From Bradyrhizobium sp. CSA207 (lineage in GTDB: Bacteria; Pseudomonadota; Alphaproteobacteria; Rhizobiales; Xanthobacteraceae): 64,000 nucleotides of DNA. Below are positions 8,279-17,300 of this stretch, piece by piece. Made by a program: the position numbers and the translations under genes. Each line of letters begins with the position of its first letter. Position 1 is the stretch's first letter. The notes below the pieces were generated by a model. The model was not told the origin of the DNA and did no database searches. It was given only the letters and a program-made list of their open reading frames with translations. The stretch is from NCBI RefSeq assembly GCF_029051685.1, contig NZ_JAACFT010000019.1:62001-126000 (forward strand), read 5' to 3'.

Positions 8279-9562
8279 ATGAACCAGAACACGCTCAGGG
8301 AAACGGCCAGGGAAACGGCCAAGAAAACGAGCGAGGAGCGCGCGGCTGCGACGCCGCAAGGAGCGGTGCGCACCGCGCTCGTGGTGCTCGCGCTCTGCTT
8401 CACGCTGGCCGTGCTCGGCCGCGGCCTCAGCGAGAGCTTCACCGTCTTCCTGAAACCGATCTCGGAAAATTTCGGCTGGGATCGCGCCCAGATCGTCTCG
8501 ATCTATTCGCTGACGTGGCTCGTCAGCGGACTGACCGCGCCGCTGGTCGGACGCCTGTTCGACCATTCCGGTCCGCGCATCGTCTATGCGCTCGGCCTCC
8601 TGCTGCTCGGCTCGGCCTTCCTGATTGCAGGCCGCGCGCAGTCGCTCTGGCAATTCCAGCTCTCGATCGGATTGTGCGTCGGCATCGGCGTCGCCTTCAT
8701 CGGCAACGTGCCGAACTCGATCCTGCTTGGCCGCTGGTTCGGGCCACGGCTGCCGACCGCGATGGCGGTGGTCTATTCGGCGATGGGCGGCGGCGTGCTG
8801 GCGCTGCTGCCGGCCTCGCAGCTCCTGATCGACCATCTCGGCTGGCGCGAGACCTACCAGCTGTTCGGCTTCGCTGCGCTAAGCCTGCTGGTGCCACTCA
8901 TGCTCCTGCCATGGCGGCTGTTCGCCTCGGGCTCGCCGCATGTCGCGAAGAAGACCGATCCGGATTTCGTCGATCACGGCTGGACGCTTCCAAGCGCGAT
9001 GCGCCACCACGCCTTCTGGGCGCTGTTCTCGACTTTCTTTTTCACCGCCGTCGGCATGTATGCGATCGCCGCGCAGATCGTGGCCTATCTGATCGATGCC
9101 GGCTTTCCGCCGCTCCAGGCCGCAACTGCCTGGGGCTTTTCCGGCGTGGTGCTGGTGTTCGGCATGCTCGGCGTCTCCGCGCTCGACGGTCTGATCGGGC
9201 GCCGGCCATCCGTGCTGCTGAGCTACGCGATCTCGATCGTCGGCATCTTCCTGCTCTGGCTGTTGCAATACTCCACCAATCTCGTCCTGCTCACCGGCTT
9301 CGTCGTCTGCTTCGGCAGCATGATGGGCTCACGCGGCCCGCTGATCACGGCGACTGCGATGAAGATCTTTGGGGGCAAGCGCGTCGGGACTATCTACGGC
9401 ACCATCTCGATCGGCAGCGGACTTGGCTCGGCGTTCGGCTCATGGAGCGGCGGCCTGATCCACGACGCGACTCATGGATACAACGCGCTGCTCATTTTCG
9501 CGCTTGCGAATGTGGTGCTCGGGATGATCCCGTTCCTGGTCGTGCCCGCCTTGCGGCGCTAG
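8279..9562 (+). CDS. MFS transporter, OFA/monocarboxylate-type
   Basis: Twelve-helix major facilitator of 427 aa with a charged 35-residue N-terminal tail. The loop after helix 2 reads GRLFDHSGPR, the family signature, and the N-domain stretch SFTVFLKPISENFGWDRA resembles oxalate/formate-antiporter and monocarboxylate carriers. The stretch MGSRGPLITATAMKIFGGKRVGT sits in the C-domain. It stands alone, 57 bp behind tyrS. The ATG at 8279 lacks a strong ribosome site, so the start could be slightly internal. Substrate not predictable. Confidence 0.85.
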   Translation: MNQNTLRETARETAKKTSEERAAATPQGAVRTALVVLALCFTLAVLGRGLSESFTVFLKPISENFGWDRAQIVSIYSLTWLVSGLTAPLVGRLFDHSGPRIVYALGLLLLGSAFLIAGRAQSLWQFQLSIGLCVGIGVAFIGNVPNSILLGRWFGPRLPTAMAVVYSAMGGGVLALLPASQLLIDHLGWRETYQLFGFAALSLLVPLMLLPWRLFASGSPHVAKKTDPDFVDHGWTLPSAMRHHAFWALFSTFFFTAVGMYAIAAQIVAYLIDAGFPPLQAATAWGFSGVVLVFGMLGVSALDGLIGRRPSVLLSYAISIVGIFLLWLLQYSTNLVLLTGFVVCFGSMMGSRGPLITATAMKIFGGKRVGTIYGTISIGSGLGSAFGSWSGGLIHDATHGYNALLIFALANVVLGMIPFLVVPALRR

Positions 9563-9682
9563 GTTTCCCAGAGGTAACCTTCACGCACACGCGTTACCGG
9601 AAAAATACCGACTGAGGCGACGCGGAACTCACGCAAAAATTGGGATTCCGTTGGGCTGAAATCCCAGCCTGCGGTGTTTTGT
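9563..9682. other. Intergenic segment before DoxX gene
   Basis: First part of the 219-bp gap between the MFS and DoxX genes. It holds a weak inverted repeat, GGTAAC (9573-9578) and GTTACC (9593-9598), 14 bp apart, but no ORF with support. Confidence 0.35.
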
Positions 9683-9703
9683 CTGACATGACGAAAATGT
9701 CAG
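9683..9703. promoter_or_regulatory. 21-bp palindrome upstream of DoxX gene
   Basis: Perfect 7-bp arms CTGACAT and ATGTCAG separated by 7 nt, centred about 90 bp before the DoxX ATG. The spacing fits a transcription factor dimer on one face of DNA. No regulator gene is adjacent. Confidence 0.5.
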
Positions 9704-9781
9704 TCCGAATCGAGCTTGAGCGGCTTGCGGGGTGGAACCGAATGCGGTCCAAGTCGCTGCATTGGATGGAGGCACAAACCA

Positions 9782-10219
9782 ATGAACTTTACCTTTCTCT
9801 CTCGCTACGAACCGGTTCTCCTGAGCCTGTTTCGCTTCGTCACCGGCCTGTTGCTGTTCCAGTACGGCGTGGCCAAGCTGTTCAAGTTTCCGGCGCTTCC
9901 CTACTTCGCCGACATCCCGCCGCTGATCTACGCGGCCGGCACGCTCGAGCTGGTGCTAGGCGCGACGCTGATGCTCGGCCTGTTCACCCGGCTCTCGGCT
10001 TTCATCCTGTCGGGCGAAATGGCCTTCGCCTACTTCATGGGCCACATGTTCAAGAGCGGCTCGCCGGTGTTCCTGCCGCTGCTCAATGGCGGCACCGCCG
10101 CGATCGTGTTCTGCTTCGCCTGCCTCTATCTCTCGGCGGCCGGCGGCGGCTCGGTTAGCGTCGATGCGCTGACGGGCAAGGAAACTGACGCGGCGGGCGA
10201 CGCCTACGCACGGCGCTGA
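9782..10219 (+). CDS. DoxX family membrane protein
   Basis: Small four-helix inner-membrane protein of 145 aa. The opening FRFVTGLLLFQYGVAKLF and the GTLELVLGATLMLGLFTR segment are DoxX (PF07681) hallmarks. Family members have been linked to thiosulfate:quinone oxidoreduction and to oxidative-stress membrane complexes, but most are uncharacterised. The start at 9782 gives the canonical N-terminus; an in-frame start at 9716 would add 22 non-conserved residues. A palindromic site 80-100 bp upstream suggests its own regulation. Confidence 0.88.
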   Translation: MNFTFLSRYEPVLLSLFRFVTGLLLFQYGVAKLFKFPALPYFADIPPLIYAAGTLELVLGATLMLGLFTRLSAFILSGEMAFAYFMGHMFKSGSPVFLPLLNGGTAAIVFCFACLYLSAAGGGSVSVDALTGKETDAAGDAYARR

Positions 10220-10249
10220 CGCGAGGGCAATTAACCCGCGAATCGTAAT

Positions 10250-10273
10250 GGCACCGGCAGCTTTGCCGGTGCC
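10250..10273. terminator. Hairpin between DoxX gene and a small minus-strand ORF
   Basis: Nine-bp perfect stem, GGCACCGGC and GCCGGTGCC, with a six-nt loop. It lies between two convergent reading frames and could end both transcripts, though there is no T-run on either side. Confidence 0.45.
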
Positions 10274-10276
10274 GGC

Positions 10277-10363
10277 TCAGCGCGTCCCCAGCACATTCCA
10301 GATGATGGCCAGCACTGCGACGAGCAGCACGGACATGATGATGCGATGAACGAATCGGTTCAT
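10277..10363 (-). CDS. Possible 28-aa single-span membrane peptide
   Basis: Starts MNRFVHRIIMSVL and ends in WNVLGTR, giving a basic N-terminus, one hydrophobic helix of about 17 residues and a basic end. A GGAG ribosome site lies 5 bases before the ATG at 10363. Length and pattern resemble the many small membrane proteins found in bacteria, but there is no homology that I recognise. It is convergent with DoxX. Protein-level proof is absent. Confidence 0.45.
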   Translation of the reverse strand: MNRFVHRIIMSVLLVAVLAIIWNVLGTR

Positions 10364-10550
10364 TGCCGCTCCGGCCAGGCTGGGTAGCCACACAAATCCA
10401 AGATCATTCTGCTCCGATGCATGACTGGGCGCAGGCCGGCACACGGCCTTTGCCTGCACGCGCGGCAGCACGCCGCACGCGTCCATTCATGATTGGTAAG
10501 AACTTCATGCTACCGACGCGGGTAATAACAACCGTATCGTCGAGGCCGTG

Positions 10551-12245
10551 ATGCAGCTGCTGAGTCATCTGAAGATCCGCACCAAGCTCGCCAGCATGGT
10601 CTGTCTCGCGGCACTTACGATTACCGCCATCATCGGGGTGTCGTCCGTTCTCAGCAAGAGCCGCATGCTGGAGGACCGCGCCGAGCAGATGCGGACCGCG
10701 GTCGATATGCTCTACAACCTCGCCCAATCGCTTGAAGAGGATGTCGGCGCCGGCAAGCTGACCCAGGCTGAAGCGAAGGTCCAGTTCCATCTGCGTGGCC
10801 GCCGCATGAGCTTCAATGGCGGCCAAGGCTATCCCGTGGTCTACAACGCCGATACCTCGATCCTGGTCAACGCCGCGAACCAGCAGCTCGAAGGCAAGAC
10901 CACGGGCGCGAAGGACTCCAACGGCATCCTCATTGCCGATGCGATCATAAGGGCCGGCAACCAAGCCCCGCAGGGAGGCGTAACCTCCTATCTCTATCCC
11001 CGCCCCGGCCAAACCGAGCCGGTCCGCAAGACCGTTTTCGCGCGCAAATTCGCGCCCTGGAACGCGACGATCAGCTACGGCCTCTATGTCGACGACATCG
11101 ACACAGACGTGCGGGCCTTGACGCTGGAGCTCGGCGCGATCGGCATCGGCCTGATGCTGCTGATGGCCGCCCTGTCCTGGCTGATCGCCCGCGACGTGCT
11201 CGGCGCGCTCGACCGCCAGAAGAACCGCATGCAGGAGATTTCCGAAGGCGCCATCGACAAGCCGGTCGAGGAGACCGGCCGCGGCGACGAGATCGGCCGC
11301 ATGGCCGAGACGCTCGAAGTGCTGCGGCAGACCGCTTTGACTGCGCGTAACCTGGAGGCCGAGCAGGTCGCCATCAAGACACGCAGCGAGCAGGACAAAC
11401 GCGACGCCCTGATCGCGCTGGCCGACCGCTTCGATGCCTCCGTCGGCCAGCTCGTCGGTCTGATGGCCTCGGGCTCCGGCGAGCTGGAGACCACCGCCAA
11501 GTCGATGTCGTCAACCGCCGAGGGCACCAACCGCCGCGCCGCCGTGGTCGGCTCGGCCGCCACCGAGGCCAGCCAGCGGGTCCAGACCGTGGCGGCCGCT
11601 GCCGAGGAGCTCTCCTCCTCCATCACCGAGATCAGCCGCCAGGTGGCGCAGTCGGCCGAAGTCACCGGCCGCGCGGTAGACAGCGCACGCCGCACCGACA
11701 CCATCGTGCGCGCGCTGTCCGACGGCGCCCAGCAGATCGAGCATGTCGCCGAGCTGATCTCGAGCATTGCCGCGCAGACCAATTTGCTTGCGCTCAACGC
11801 CACTATCGAGGCGGCACGCGCCGGCGAAGCCGGCCGCGGCTTTGCCGTGGTGGCCTCCGAGGTGAAGTCGCTCGCCAGCCAGACCGCGGAAGCCACCCGC
11901 GAGATCGGCGACAAGATCGCCCAGATCCAGGGCGCGACCAAGGAAGCGGTCGACGCCATCGGCGGCATCACCGCAACGATCGAAGAAGTCAGCCGGATCG
12001 CGACCTCGATCGGCGCCGCGATTGAGGAGCAAGGCGCCGCCACCGCCGAGATCGCCCGCAGCGTCTCCCAGACCGCCGAAGCAACCAGGGAAGTCACCAC
12101 CAATATCGGCGTCGTCAGCACCGCGGCGAACGAGACCGGCAACGCCGCCGGCATGGTGCTCGCGGCGGCCTCAAGCCTCTCCAAGCAGGCCGAGCAGCTC
12201 TCCGGCGAAGTCGGCACCTTCTTGGCCGGCGTGCGCGCTGCGTAG
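10551..12245 (+). CDS. Methyl-accepting chemotaxis protein with Cache sensor
   Basis: Chemoreceptor of 564 aa. Order: membrane helix (about 13-33), periplasmic single-Cache domain (about 40-185), second helix (about 187-210), HAMP (about 211-263) and a long coiled-coil signalling domain. The hairpin tip, with IAAQTNLLALNATIEAARAG, docks CheW/CheA. Glutamine/glutamate-rich flanks would carry methylation sites. No C-terminal CheR-tethering pentapeptide is seen; the protein ends FLAGVRAA. The Cache part suggests a small organic ligand. GTG at 10548 is an alternative start. It stands apart from any che operon. Confidence 0.95.
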   Translation: MQLLSHLKIRTKLASMVCLAALTITAIIGVSSVLSKSRMLEDRAEQMRTAVDMLYNLAQSLEEDVGAGKLTQAEAKVQFHLRGRRMSFNGGQGYPVVYNADTSILVNAANQQLEGKTTGAKDSNGILIADAIIRAGNQAPQGGVTSYLYPRPGQTEPVRKTVFARKFAPWNATISYGLYVDDIDTDVRALTLELGAIGIGLMLLMAALSWLIARDVLGALDRQKNRMQEISEGAIDKPVEETGRGDEIGRMAETLEVLRQTALTARNLEAEQVAIKTRSEQDKRDALIALADRFDASVGQLVGLMASGSGELETTAKSMSSTAEGTNRRAAVVGSAATEASQRVQTVAAAAEELSSSITEISRQVAQSAEVTGRAVDSARRTDTIVRALSDGAQQIEHVAELISSIAAQTNLLALNATIEAARAGEAGRGFAVVASEVKSLASQTAEATREIGDKIAQIQGATKEAVDAIGGITATIEEVSRIATSIGAAIEEQGAATAEIARSVSQTAEATREVTTNIGVVSTAANETGNAAGMVLAAASSLSKQAEQLSGEVGTFLAGVRAA

Positions 12246-12263
12246 GCAGCGCAATGGCTGCCT
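12243..12263 (+). terminator. Hairpin overlapping the chemoreceptor stop codon
   Basis: Arms AGGCAGC and GCTGCCT around a six-nt loop, beginning inside the TAG stop. Downstream bases are pyrimidine-rich (ATCTATCTCT) rather than a pure T-run, so terminator activity is likely but moderate. Confidence 0.45.
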
Positions 12264-12328
12264 ATCTATCTCTACGCAGGGTGTGGGGCCGTCGCACACC
12301 CGCAAGGTTGCGGGCGCGCGCTCGGCCT

Positions 12329-12370
12329 TATGGTTCGAGACGCCCGCTTAGGGCGATCACCATGAGGGTC
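12329..12370 (+). repeat. Intergenic inverted-repeat element, copy 1
   Basis: Contains ATGGTTCGAGACGCCCGC, a short G/C-rich centre, then ACCATGAGGGTC. It resembles the short palindromic elements scattered between genes in Bradyrhizobium and Rhodopseudomonas. The second copy, in opposite orientation, lies 24 bp away. Confidence 0.6.
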
Positions 12371-12394
12371 TAAGATTTCCGCCGCAGTACAAGA

Positions 12395-12440
12395 CCTCAT
12401 CCTGAGGAGCCCGCCCCAAGCGGGCGTCTCGAAGGATGGC
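12395..12440 (-). repeat. Intergenic inverted-repeat element, copy 2
   Basis: Read on the minus strand it shares the core TTCGAGACGCCCGCTT with copy 1, followed by a CAGGATGAGG end. Head-to-head placement of two copies between the convergent chemoreceptor and AsmA genes could form a large hairpin that separates the two transcripts. Confidence 0.6.
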
Positions 12441-12500
12441 CGCAAGCAAACCGCCAGCCATCTTCGTTTTCGAATGAGTCTCAGGTGGGAGCGCTTCGCG

Positions 12501-15500
12501 CTATCGCCGCGCGAGGGTGCAGCCGCTCGATAGTTGCCGCGTCGATCCGGTCGAGCCGTCGCTCGACTGCGAGGGGAATTCTTCGAATGGCGAGTTCTGC
12601 TTGCCGGTGTTGAACTCGAAGATCTTGCGGAACAGGCCCGGCGCCATCGCCGAGATCGGGTTGACGCGCATCACCGGCGCGGCGGGCGTGCCGACGACCT
12701 CATAGGTCACGCCGATCAATCCCTCATTGTTGCCACCGCCGAGGAAGATGCCGAACAGCGGGATCTGGCCGAAGATGTTGTTGACGCCATACATCGGCAC
12801 GAAGGTACCGCTCATGCACACCTGATTGCCGGGATAGTCGATCGAGCCCTCGATGGTGCCGCCGATCATCGGCCCCTTGATGACGCCGTCGCGGATCGTG
12901 AGCGCGCCGTTCTGCCGCGTGAACTCGGCGCGCAGCGCCGTAAAGGACACGCCACTCTGCGCGCCGTTGGGACCGCCCGCCGCAACACGATCGAGCTGAT
13001 CCATTCCCTTGACCGTGAAATCGCGCACATTGATCAAGCCTTCCCTGGACACAGGCTCTGACGTCGGCGGTTCCATCGCCACCACCAGCTGGCCGCCAAA
13101 GACCTTGTTGGTGGTATCGGTGAAGCGCAGCAGCGCGCCGGCATCGTTGGTCTGGAGATAGATCACCTCGCGTGCGCCCTGCGCACGGCCACCGCGCAGG
13201 TCGGCCGCCACTGGCGTGTTGCCGCCGATCTTGCCGCTCAGCGTGAAGGCCTTGATGGCGCCGTTGCGCTTGGACATCTTGGCATCGACGCTGCGCATCG
13301 CTTCGCCGTTGAAGCCGGCGACCGCGCCGAGCTTCACGTCGATGTCGAAATCGACGTTCTTCAGCTTGCTCTTGCCGTCGTCCTTGGAATTGCCCGAGAT
13401 CGCCGACTTCAGGAAGCCGCGGCCGTCGAACACGTCGCCGCGCATGGTGCCCCTGACCACGCCATCCTGACCGCGCTCCACCTTCAACGAGGCCTTGTCG
13501 CCGTCCGACGGCGAGTAGGTCGGGAAGTTCGCGTTCATGAGGTCGCCATTGGGGTCAACCTCGAGCGAGCCCTTGATCGAGGCACCGCCGCCTTCGATCA
13601 CGATGTCCTCGAAACGCGTCGACTGCGCCGTCGGCACCACCTTGAAGCTGGCCTTGCCTGATTTGCCCGGCAGCTTGACCCAGCCGGGCAAGATGTTGTC
13701 GAGCTTGACCGAGGTCAGGTCGGCCTCGACGCCGAGCTTGGTGGTCTGGTCGGCGCCGCCGGCGATTTTGCCCGAGAGCTTGATCGGCAACGAGCCGCTG
13801 ACGGCAGGGCTCAGGTCGAACCCGAGGCGCGCGCGGCTGGCGTCGTCCAGCGTCGCCTGCAATCTGACATCCGCATCGCCCTCGGTCGGCTTGCGATAGT
13901 CGAGCGAGGCTGCCTGCCCGTTGATCTTGACGTCGCCCTTGACCTGATAGCCCTGGTTGTTGGCGACGATCTTGAGTGTGTTGGCTTCCAGCTTCTGGTT
14001 CATCACCAGCTTGTCGGCGGCAAAGCCGTTGAGCTCGGCGCTGACGGTGTAGCTGGTGTCGGCCTTGGTCAGTTCGCCCTTGACCGGCAGGCCGAGCTGG
14101 ATGTTCGCCGAGAACGTCCCCTTGCTGGTGTTGGGATCGACGAAGGTCGCCGACAGATCGCTCAGGCGATCATTGGACAGAATTTCGGCGGCCGCCGCGA
14201 CCGGTCCATCAGCGCGGAATTTGCTCCGCGACGGCGAGGGCTTTGGCGCCATGTCCGGCACCTCGAAGGTGAAATCGGAGATCGTGATCTTGCGGCCTGC
14301 GGGCGTATCGGCAATGCCCTGCCCGATATTCACGGTCGCGGTGCGCCCGGTCACATGGGCCTTCAGATCGGCGTCGTGCACCACCGGCATCCCGTCGACG
14401 GGACGGACCGCGACGCCACTCGCCACGATGTTGACTGACAGGCCGTCGTCCGGAATCGGCGGGCCCTTGCGCGGCAGGTTCTTCACCGGCGAATTGACGC
14501 CGATCTCGATGCGCTGGAGCGTGCCGCGCTCGATCCGCTCGATCACCCATTCGCGCAGCTCGGGAACTACGAGCGTCGGCCACATCCGCTTCAGTGCGGA
14601 GGCCGACATCGGCGTTCCCGCAAAGCCCAGCGTCAGCCGCGGCTCGCCGGAATAGTCGATGGCGCCGGTGCCGGCGACGCCGATCTCGCCATTGGATATA
14701 TCGGCCTGCGTCAGCAGCAGCCGCTTGTGGTCGGTGTCGAAACGGAAGCCGATTGCGATGCGGTTGAAGACGAGCGGCGGCTCGTTGTCGATGCCGCCGA
14801 GGAGGATCGAGCCGCCGCTGAAGCCGAGCTGCCAGTCGTTGATGTTGCCGTTCGGCGGCTCGAGATGCGCGAGCAGCGTGACCCGGTTGGCACCCGAGAG
14901 GATCTTGAAGGGGGCAATCAGCACCCGCCGGTTCGAATCCCATTCGACATTGATCTCGGCCGAGTCGATCGCCATCGGATAGTCGGGCGTGTCGGTGTCG
15001 ATGATGTTGCCGGAGCCGACCGCGATCTTGCCGCGGAAGAAGGTCGGCACGCCATCACGGCCGAGCTCGCCCTTGAGTTCGCCCGTCAGAGGCAGGTCGG
15101 CCGTATAGGTGAGGTCCTTCACCCGCAAGGCCAGGAGAATGTTGGACGTCGAGACCTTGTCGGCGCGGATGTCGACCGAGCGCACGCCGTTCTCGGTGGG
15201 ACCGATCGTGGCGCGCAGCGACCACGGATGCGCTCCCTCTTCGCCGAGGCTGAGCGTCACGCCGCCGCGGCTCGGCCGGCGCAGGCTGAGACTGATGTTC
15301 TCGAAGGCCCATTTGCCGCCGCGCTGCTGATCATCGACGATCAGATTGCCGTTCTTCAGACCGATCTCGTTGAGGTTCTGGCCGTCGAGGCCGGTCATGC
15401 TCAGACTGTCGAGCCAGTCGAGGCCTTGAAGAATTCCGCTCTGCGCGGTTGTCTGTGGGGCGGCTTGGGATGCGTCCGGGCTCGCAGGCGCGGTCGCGAA

Positions 15501-16331
15501 AGGCGGCGGCGGAACCCCATTGCGCGGGAATGTCGGTGGCAGGCCCGCGTCCTTCTTGGACGCGACGCCGGTCGCGAGCGGCTTTGCAGTGTCCCCAGCC
15601 GAGACCGTGACGGTCCCGTCGGGCGCGATCCGAATCGCAAGCTCGGCATCGACGAGATTGAGACTTTCGGCGCGCAGGTGACCCGTCAGGAGCCCCGCAC
15701 CCGACAGCTTCACCTCCGCCTTCGGCGCGCTGGCGACGATGGCGTGGTCGTGGTCACGGACGACGATGTCGCGGATGCGCACGGCGATCCGGACCCGCCC
15801 GGCCCGCTCGATCTGGGTGCCGCCGACCTCAACGGTATTGCCGTGGCCGATATTGTCCTCGATCGCCGCGGCCAGCCAGGGCGTCGCGATGTCGAGGTTG
15901 ATGGGACCGGCACCGAGCCGCCACCACAGCGCCCCGAAACAGCCGACGAAGATGACGACGAGGGCACCGACGACGATGGCCAGCCGCTTGAGCCAGCGGT
16001 CAGCAGCGAGCCACCGCCGAAACGATCCAAAGCCGTCACCGAAGCGATGGATGCCCGAATTGGAACGGGACAACAGCCGGCGCGCCCGATGGCCCGCCGC
16101 CGCTTCCTGATCCGCATCCCAGTCGGCCTCCCATTCCGGCGGCTCTTGTCCGCCACCGCGCCGATCGAAATCGCGATTGTGATCCTGGGGCGACGTATTC
16201 CTTGCCATTGCCTCTCGATACAGGCGCCCGTCATAGGATTGAGCGCCGCCGGGACCGCAGCCGTCGGCGGGGATCGAAGCTCCCCCACCCGGCATTGCCG
16301 CCATACCTCGAATATTCCTGCTGTTCGTCAT
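12501..16331 (-). CDS. Large AsmA/YhdP-type protein (DUF3971 and AsmA-like C-terminal region)
   Basis: 1276 aa. A hydrophilic N-terminus (1-110, Arg/Asp-rich) precedes one membrane helix (about 113-135, LKRLAIVVGALVVIFVGCFG), then a very long periplasmic beta-rich part. The C-terminal stretch GVTYEVVGTPAAPVMRVNP and the PGLFRKIFEF ending are typical of YhdP/AsmA-like proteins, which are thought to form beta-groove bridges carrying phospholipids to the outer membrane. No clean ribosome site marks the start; the ATG at 16208 (MARNTSPQD) is an alternative that would trim 41 residues. It is transcribed alone, convergent with the chemoreceptor. Family assignment rests on the C-terminus and overall layout. 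Confidence 0.82.
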   Translation of the reverse strand: MTNSRNIRGMAAMPGGGASIPADGCGPGGAQSYDGRLYREAMARNTSPQDHNRDFDRRGGGQEPPEWEADWDADQEAAAGHRARRLLSRSNSGIHRFGDGFGSFRRWLAADRWLKRLAIVVGALVVIFVGCFGALWWRLGAGPINLDIATPWLAAAIEDNIGHGNTVEVGGTQIERAGRVRIAVRIRDIVVRDHDHAIVASAPKAEVKLSGAGLLTGHLRAESLNLVDAELAIRIAPDGTVTVSAGDTAKPLATGVASKKDAGLPPTFPRNGVPPPPFATAPASPDASQAAPQTTAQSGILQGLDWLDSLSMTGLDGQNLNEIGLKNGNLIVDDQQRGGKWAFENISLSLRRPSRGGVTLSLGEEGAHPWSLRATIGPTENGVRSVDIRADKVSTSNILLALRVKDLTYTADLPLTGELKGELGRDGVPTFFRGKIAVGSGNIIDTDTPDYPMAIDSAEINVEWDSNRRVLIAPFKILSGANRVTLLAHLEPPNGNINDWQLGFSGGSILLGGIDNEPPLVFNRIAIGFRFDTDHKRLLLTQADISNGEIGVAGTGAIDYSGEPRLTLGFAGTPMSASALKRMWPTLVVPELREWVIERIERGTLQRIEIGVNSPVKNLPRKGPPIPDDGLSVNIVASGVAVRPVDGMPVVHDADLKAHVTGRTATVNIGQGIADTPAGRKITISDFTFEVPDMAPKPSPSRSKFRADGPVAAAAEILSNDRLSDLSATFVDPNTSKGTFSANIQLGLPVKGELTKADTSYTVSAELNGFAADKLVMNQKLEANTLKIVANNQGYQVKGDVKINGQAASLDYRKPTEGDADVRLQATLDDASRARLGFDLSPAVSGSLPIKLSGKIAGGADQTTKLGVEADLTSVKLDNILPGWVKLPGKSGKASFKVVPTAQSTRFEDIVIEGGGASIKGSLEVDPNGDLMNANFPTYSPSDGDKASLKVERGQDGVVRGTMRGDVFDGRGFLKSAISGNSKDDGKSKLKNVDFDIDVKLGAVAGFNGEAMRSVDAKMSKRNGAIKAFTLSGKIGGNTPVAADLRGGRAQGAREVIYLQTNDAGALLRFTDTTNKVFGGQLVVAMEPPTSEPVSREGLINVRDFTVKGMDQLDRVAAGGPNGAQSGVSFTALRAEFTRQNGALTIRDGVIKGPMIGGTIEGSIDYPGNQVCMSGTFVPMYGVNNIFGQIPLFGIFLGGGNNEGLIGVTYEVVGTPAAPVMRVNPISAMAPGLFRKIFEFNTGKQNSPFEEFPSQSSDGSTGSTRQLSSGCTLARR

Positions 16332-16499
16332 TTCGCCCCGGCAGCGCGTTCAACGAGCAGTGGGGTGTTGCGTGGAATTCCTTGTAACCATACTCCGGCG
16401 TCGTCAGACTTGCCCAGCCAAGGGCGCAAATCCGGCTGACCGGACGAGAGCTGCAATACCGCTTTGGTTGACCCGCCGAAAGCGACGAAAGGAAGGCGT

Positions 16500-17189
16500 A
16501 TGTCCAAGAAATCCCGAAAGAAATCGTCCAAAACGCCCTCCGGCAGTCCGACGGCTAAAAAGAAGGCCCCGACAACGCGGGCATCGACTCAAACCCAGTC
16601 CGCGAAAACACAGCGGACGCCGGCAAGCAAATCAACCAGGACAAAAGCAAAAGCAGCATCGCATAAGGCCGCATCGAAACAGTTAAATTCTTCCGAATCG
16701 GCCTCCTCGCCCGCAGCGACGAAATCCACCCTGGCCGAAGGCCGCAAGGCTCCCGCCTTCCGCCTGCCCCGCGACGGCGGCGACGTGGTCACGCTGTCGG
16801 ATTATGCCGGCCGGAAGGTCGTCCTGTTCTTCTATCCCCGCGCCGACACGCCGGGCTGCACCAGGGAAGCCATCGACTTCACCCGGCTGGCGGACGCTTT
16901 CGCCGCCGCCGGTACTGCCGTGCTCGGCATCTCCGCGGATCCGTTAAAGGCGCAGGAGAAGTTCCGTGACAAGCACAGTCTCGGTATCCCCCTCGTCTCG
17001 GACGAGAAACATGAGATGCTGGAGGCGTATGGCGCCTGGGGCGAAAAATCCATGTACGGCAAGACCTTCCTCGGGATTCTTCGCACCACGGTGCTGGTCG
17101 GCGCCGACGGCAGGGTGGCCAAGGTCTGGCGCAACGTTCGCGTCGACGGCCACGCCGACGAGGTGCTGGCGGCGGCAAGAAGTCTTTAA
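16500..17189 (+). CDS. bcp: Peroxiredoxin (Bcp/PrxQ type) with Lys/Ser-rich N-terminal tail
   Basis: Thiol peroxidase of 229 aa reducing hydroperoxides. The peroxidatic cysteine is in FYPRADTPGCTREA, within the T-x-x-C active site. The resolving cysteine found five residues later in E. coli Bcp is replaced by Ile (GCTREAIDF), so this is a one-Cys variant needing an outside thiol. Residues 1-75 are an unusual basic tail of Lys, Ser, Thr and Ala, resembling histone-H1-like tails. AAAGGAAG precedes the ATG at 16500. It is followed 111 bp later by the M23 peptidase. Confidence 0.9.
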   Translation: MSKKSRKKSSKTPSGSPTAKKKAPTTRASTQTQSAKTQRTPASKSTRTKAKAASHKAASKQLNSSESASSPAATKSTLAEGRKAPAFRLPRDGGDVVTLSDYAGRKVVLFFYPRADTPGCTREAIDFTRLADAFAAAGTAVLGISADPLKAQEKFRDKHSLGIPLVSDEKHEMLEAYGAWGEKSMYGKTFLGILRTTVLVGADGRVAKVWRNVRVDGHADEVLAAARSL

Positions 17190-17300
17190 CCAGCTCTTTA
17201 AGTTTGAGCGTTCCCATTTCCGGAAAATTAACCATGACCGGCCCAGATTGCTGCGGCAGTTAAGGCCGTACGGACTCATCCGACCGGCGCGGGAGTGCCG

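Noticed and set aside
14727..16439. 570-aa frame antisense to the AsmA-type gene
   Set aside because: No domain or membrane pattern, Arg/Asp-rich shadow composition; the opposite strand is clearly coding.
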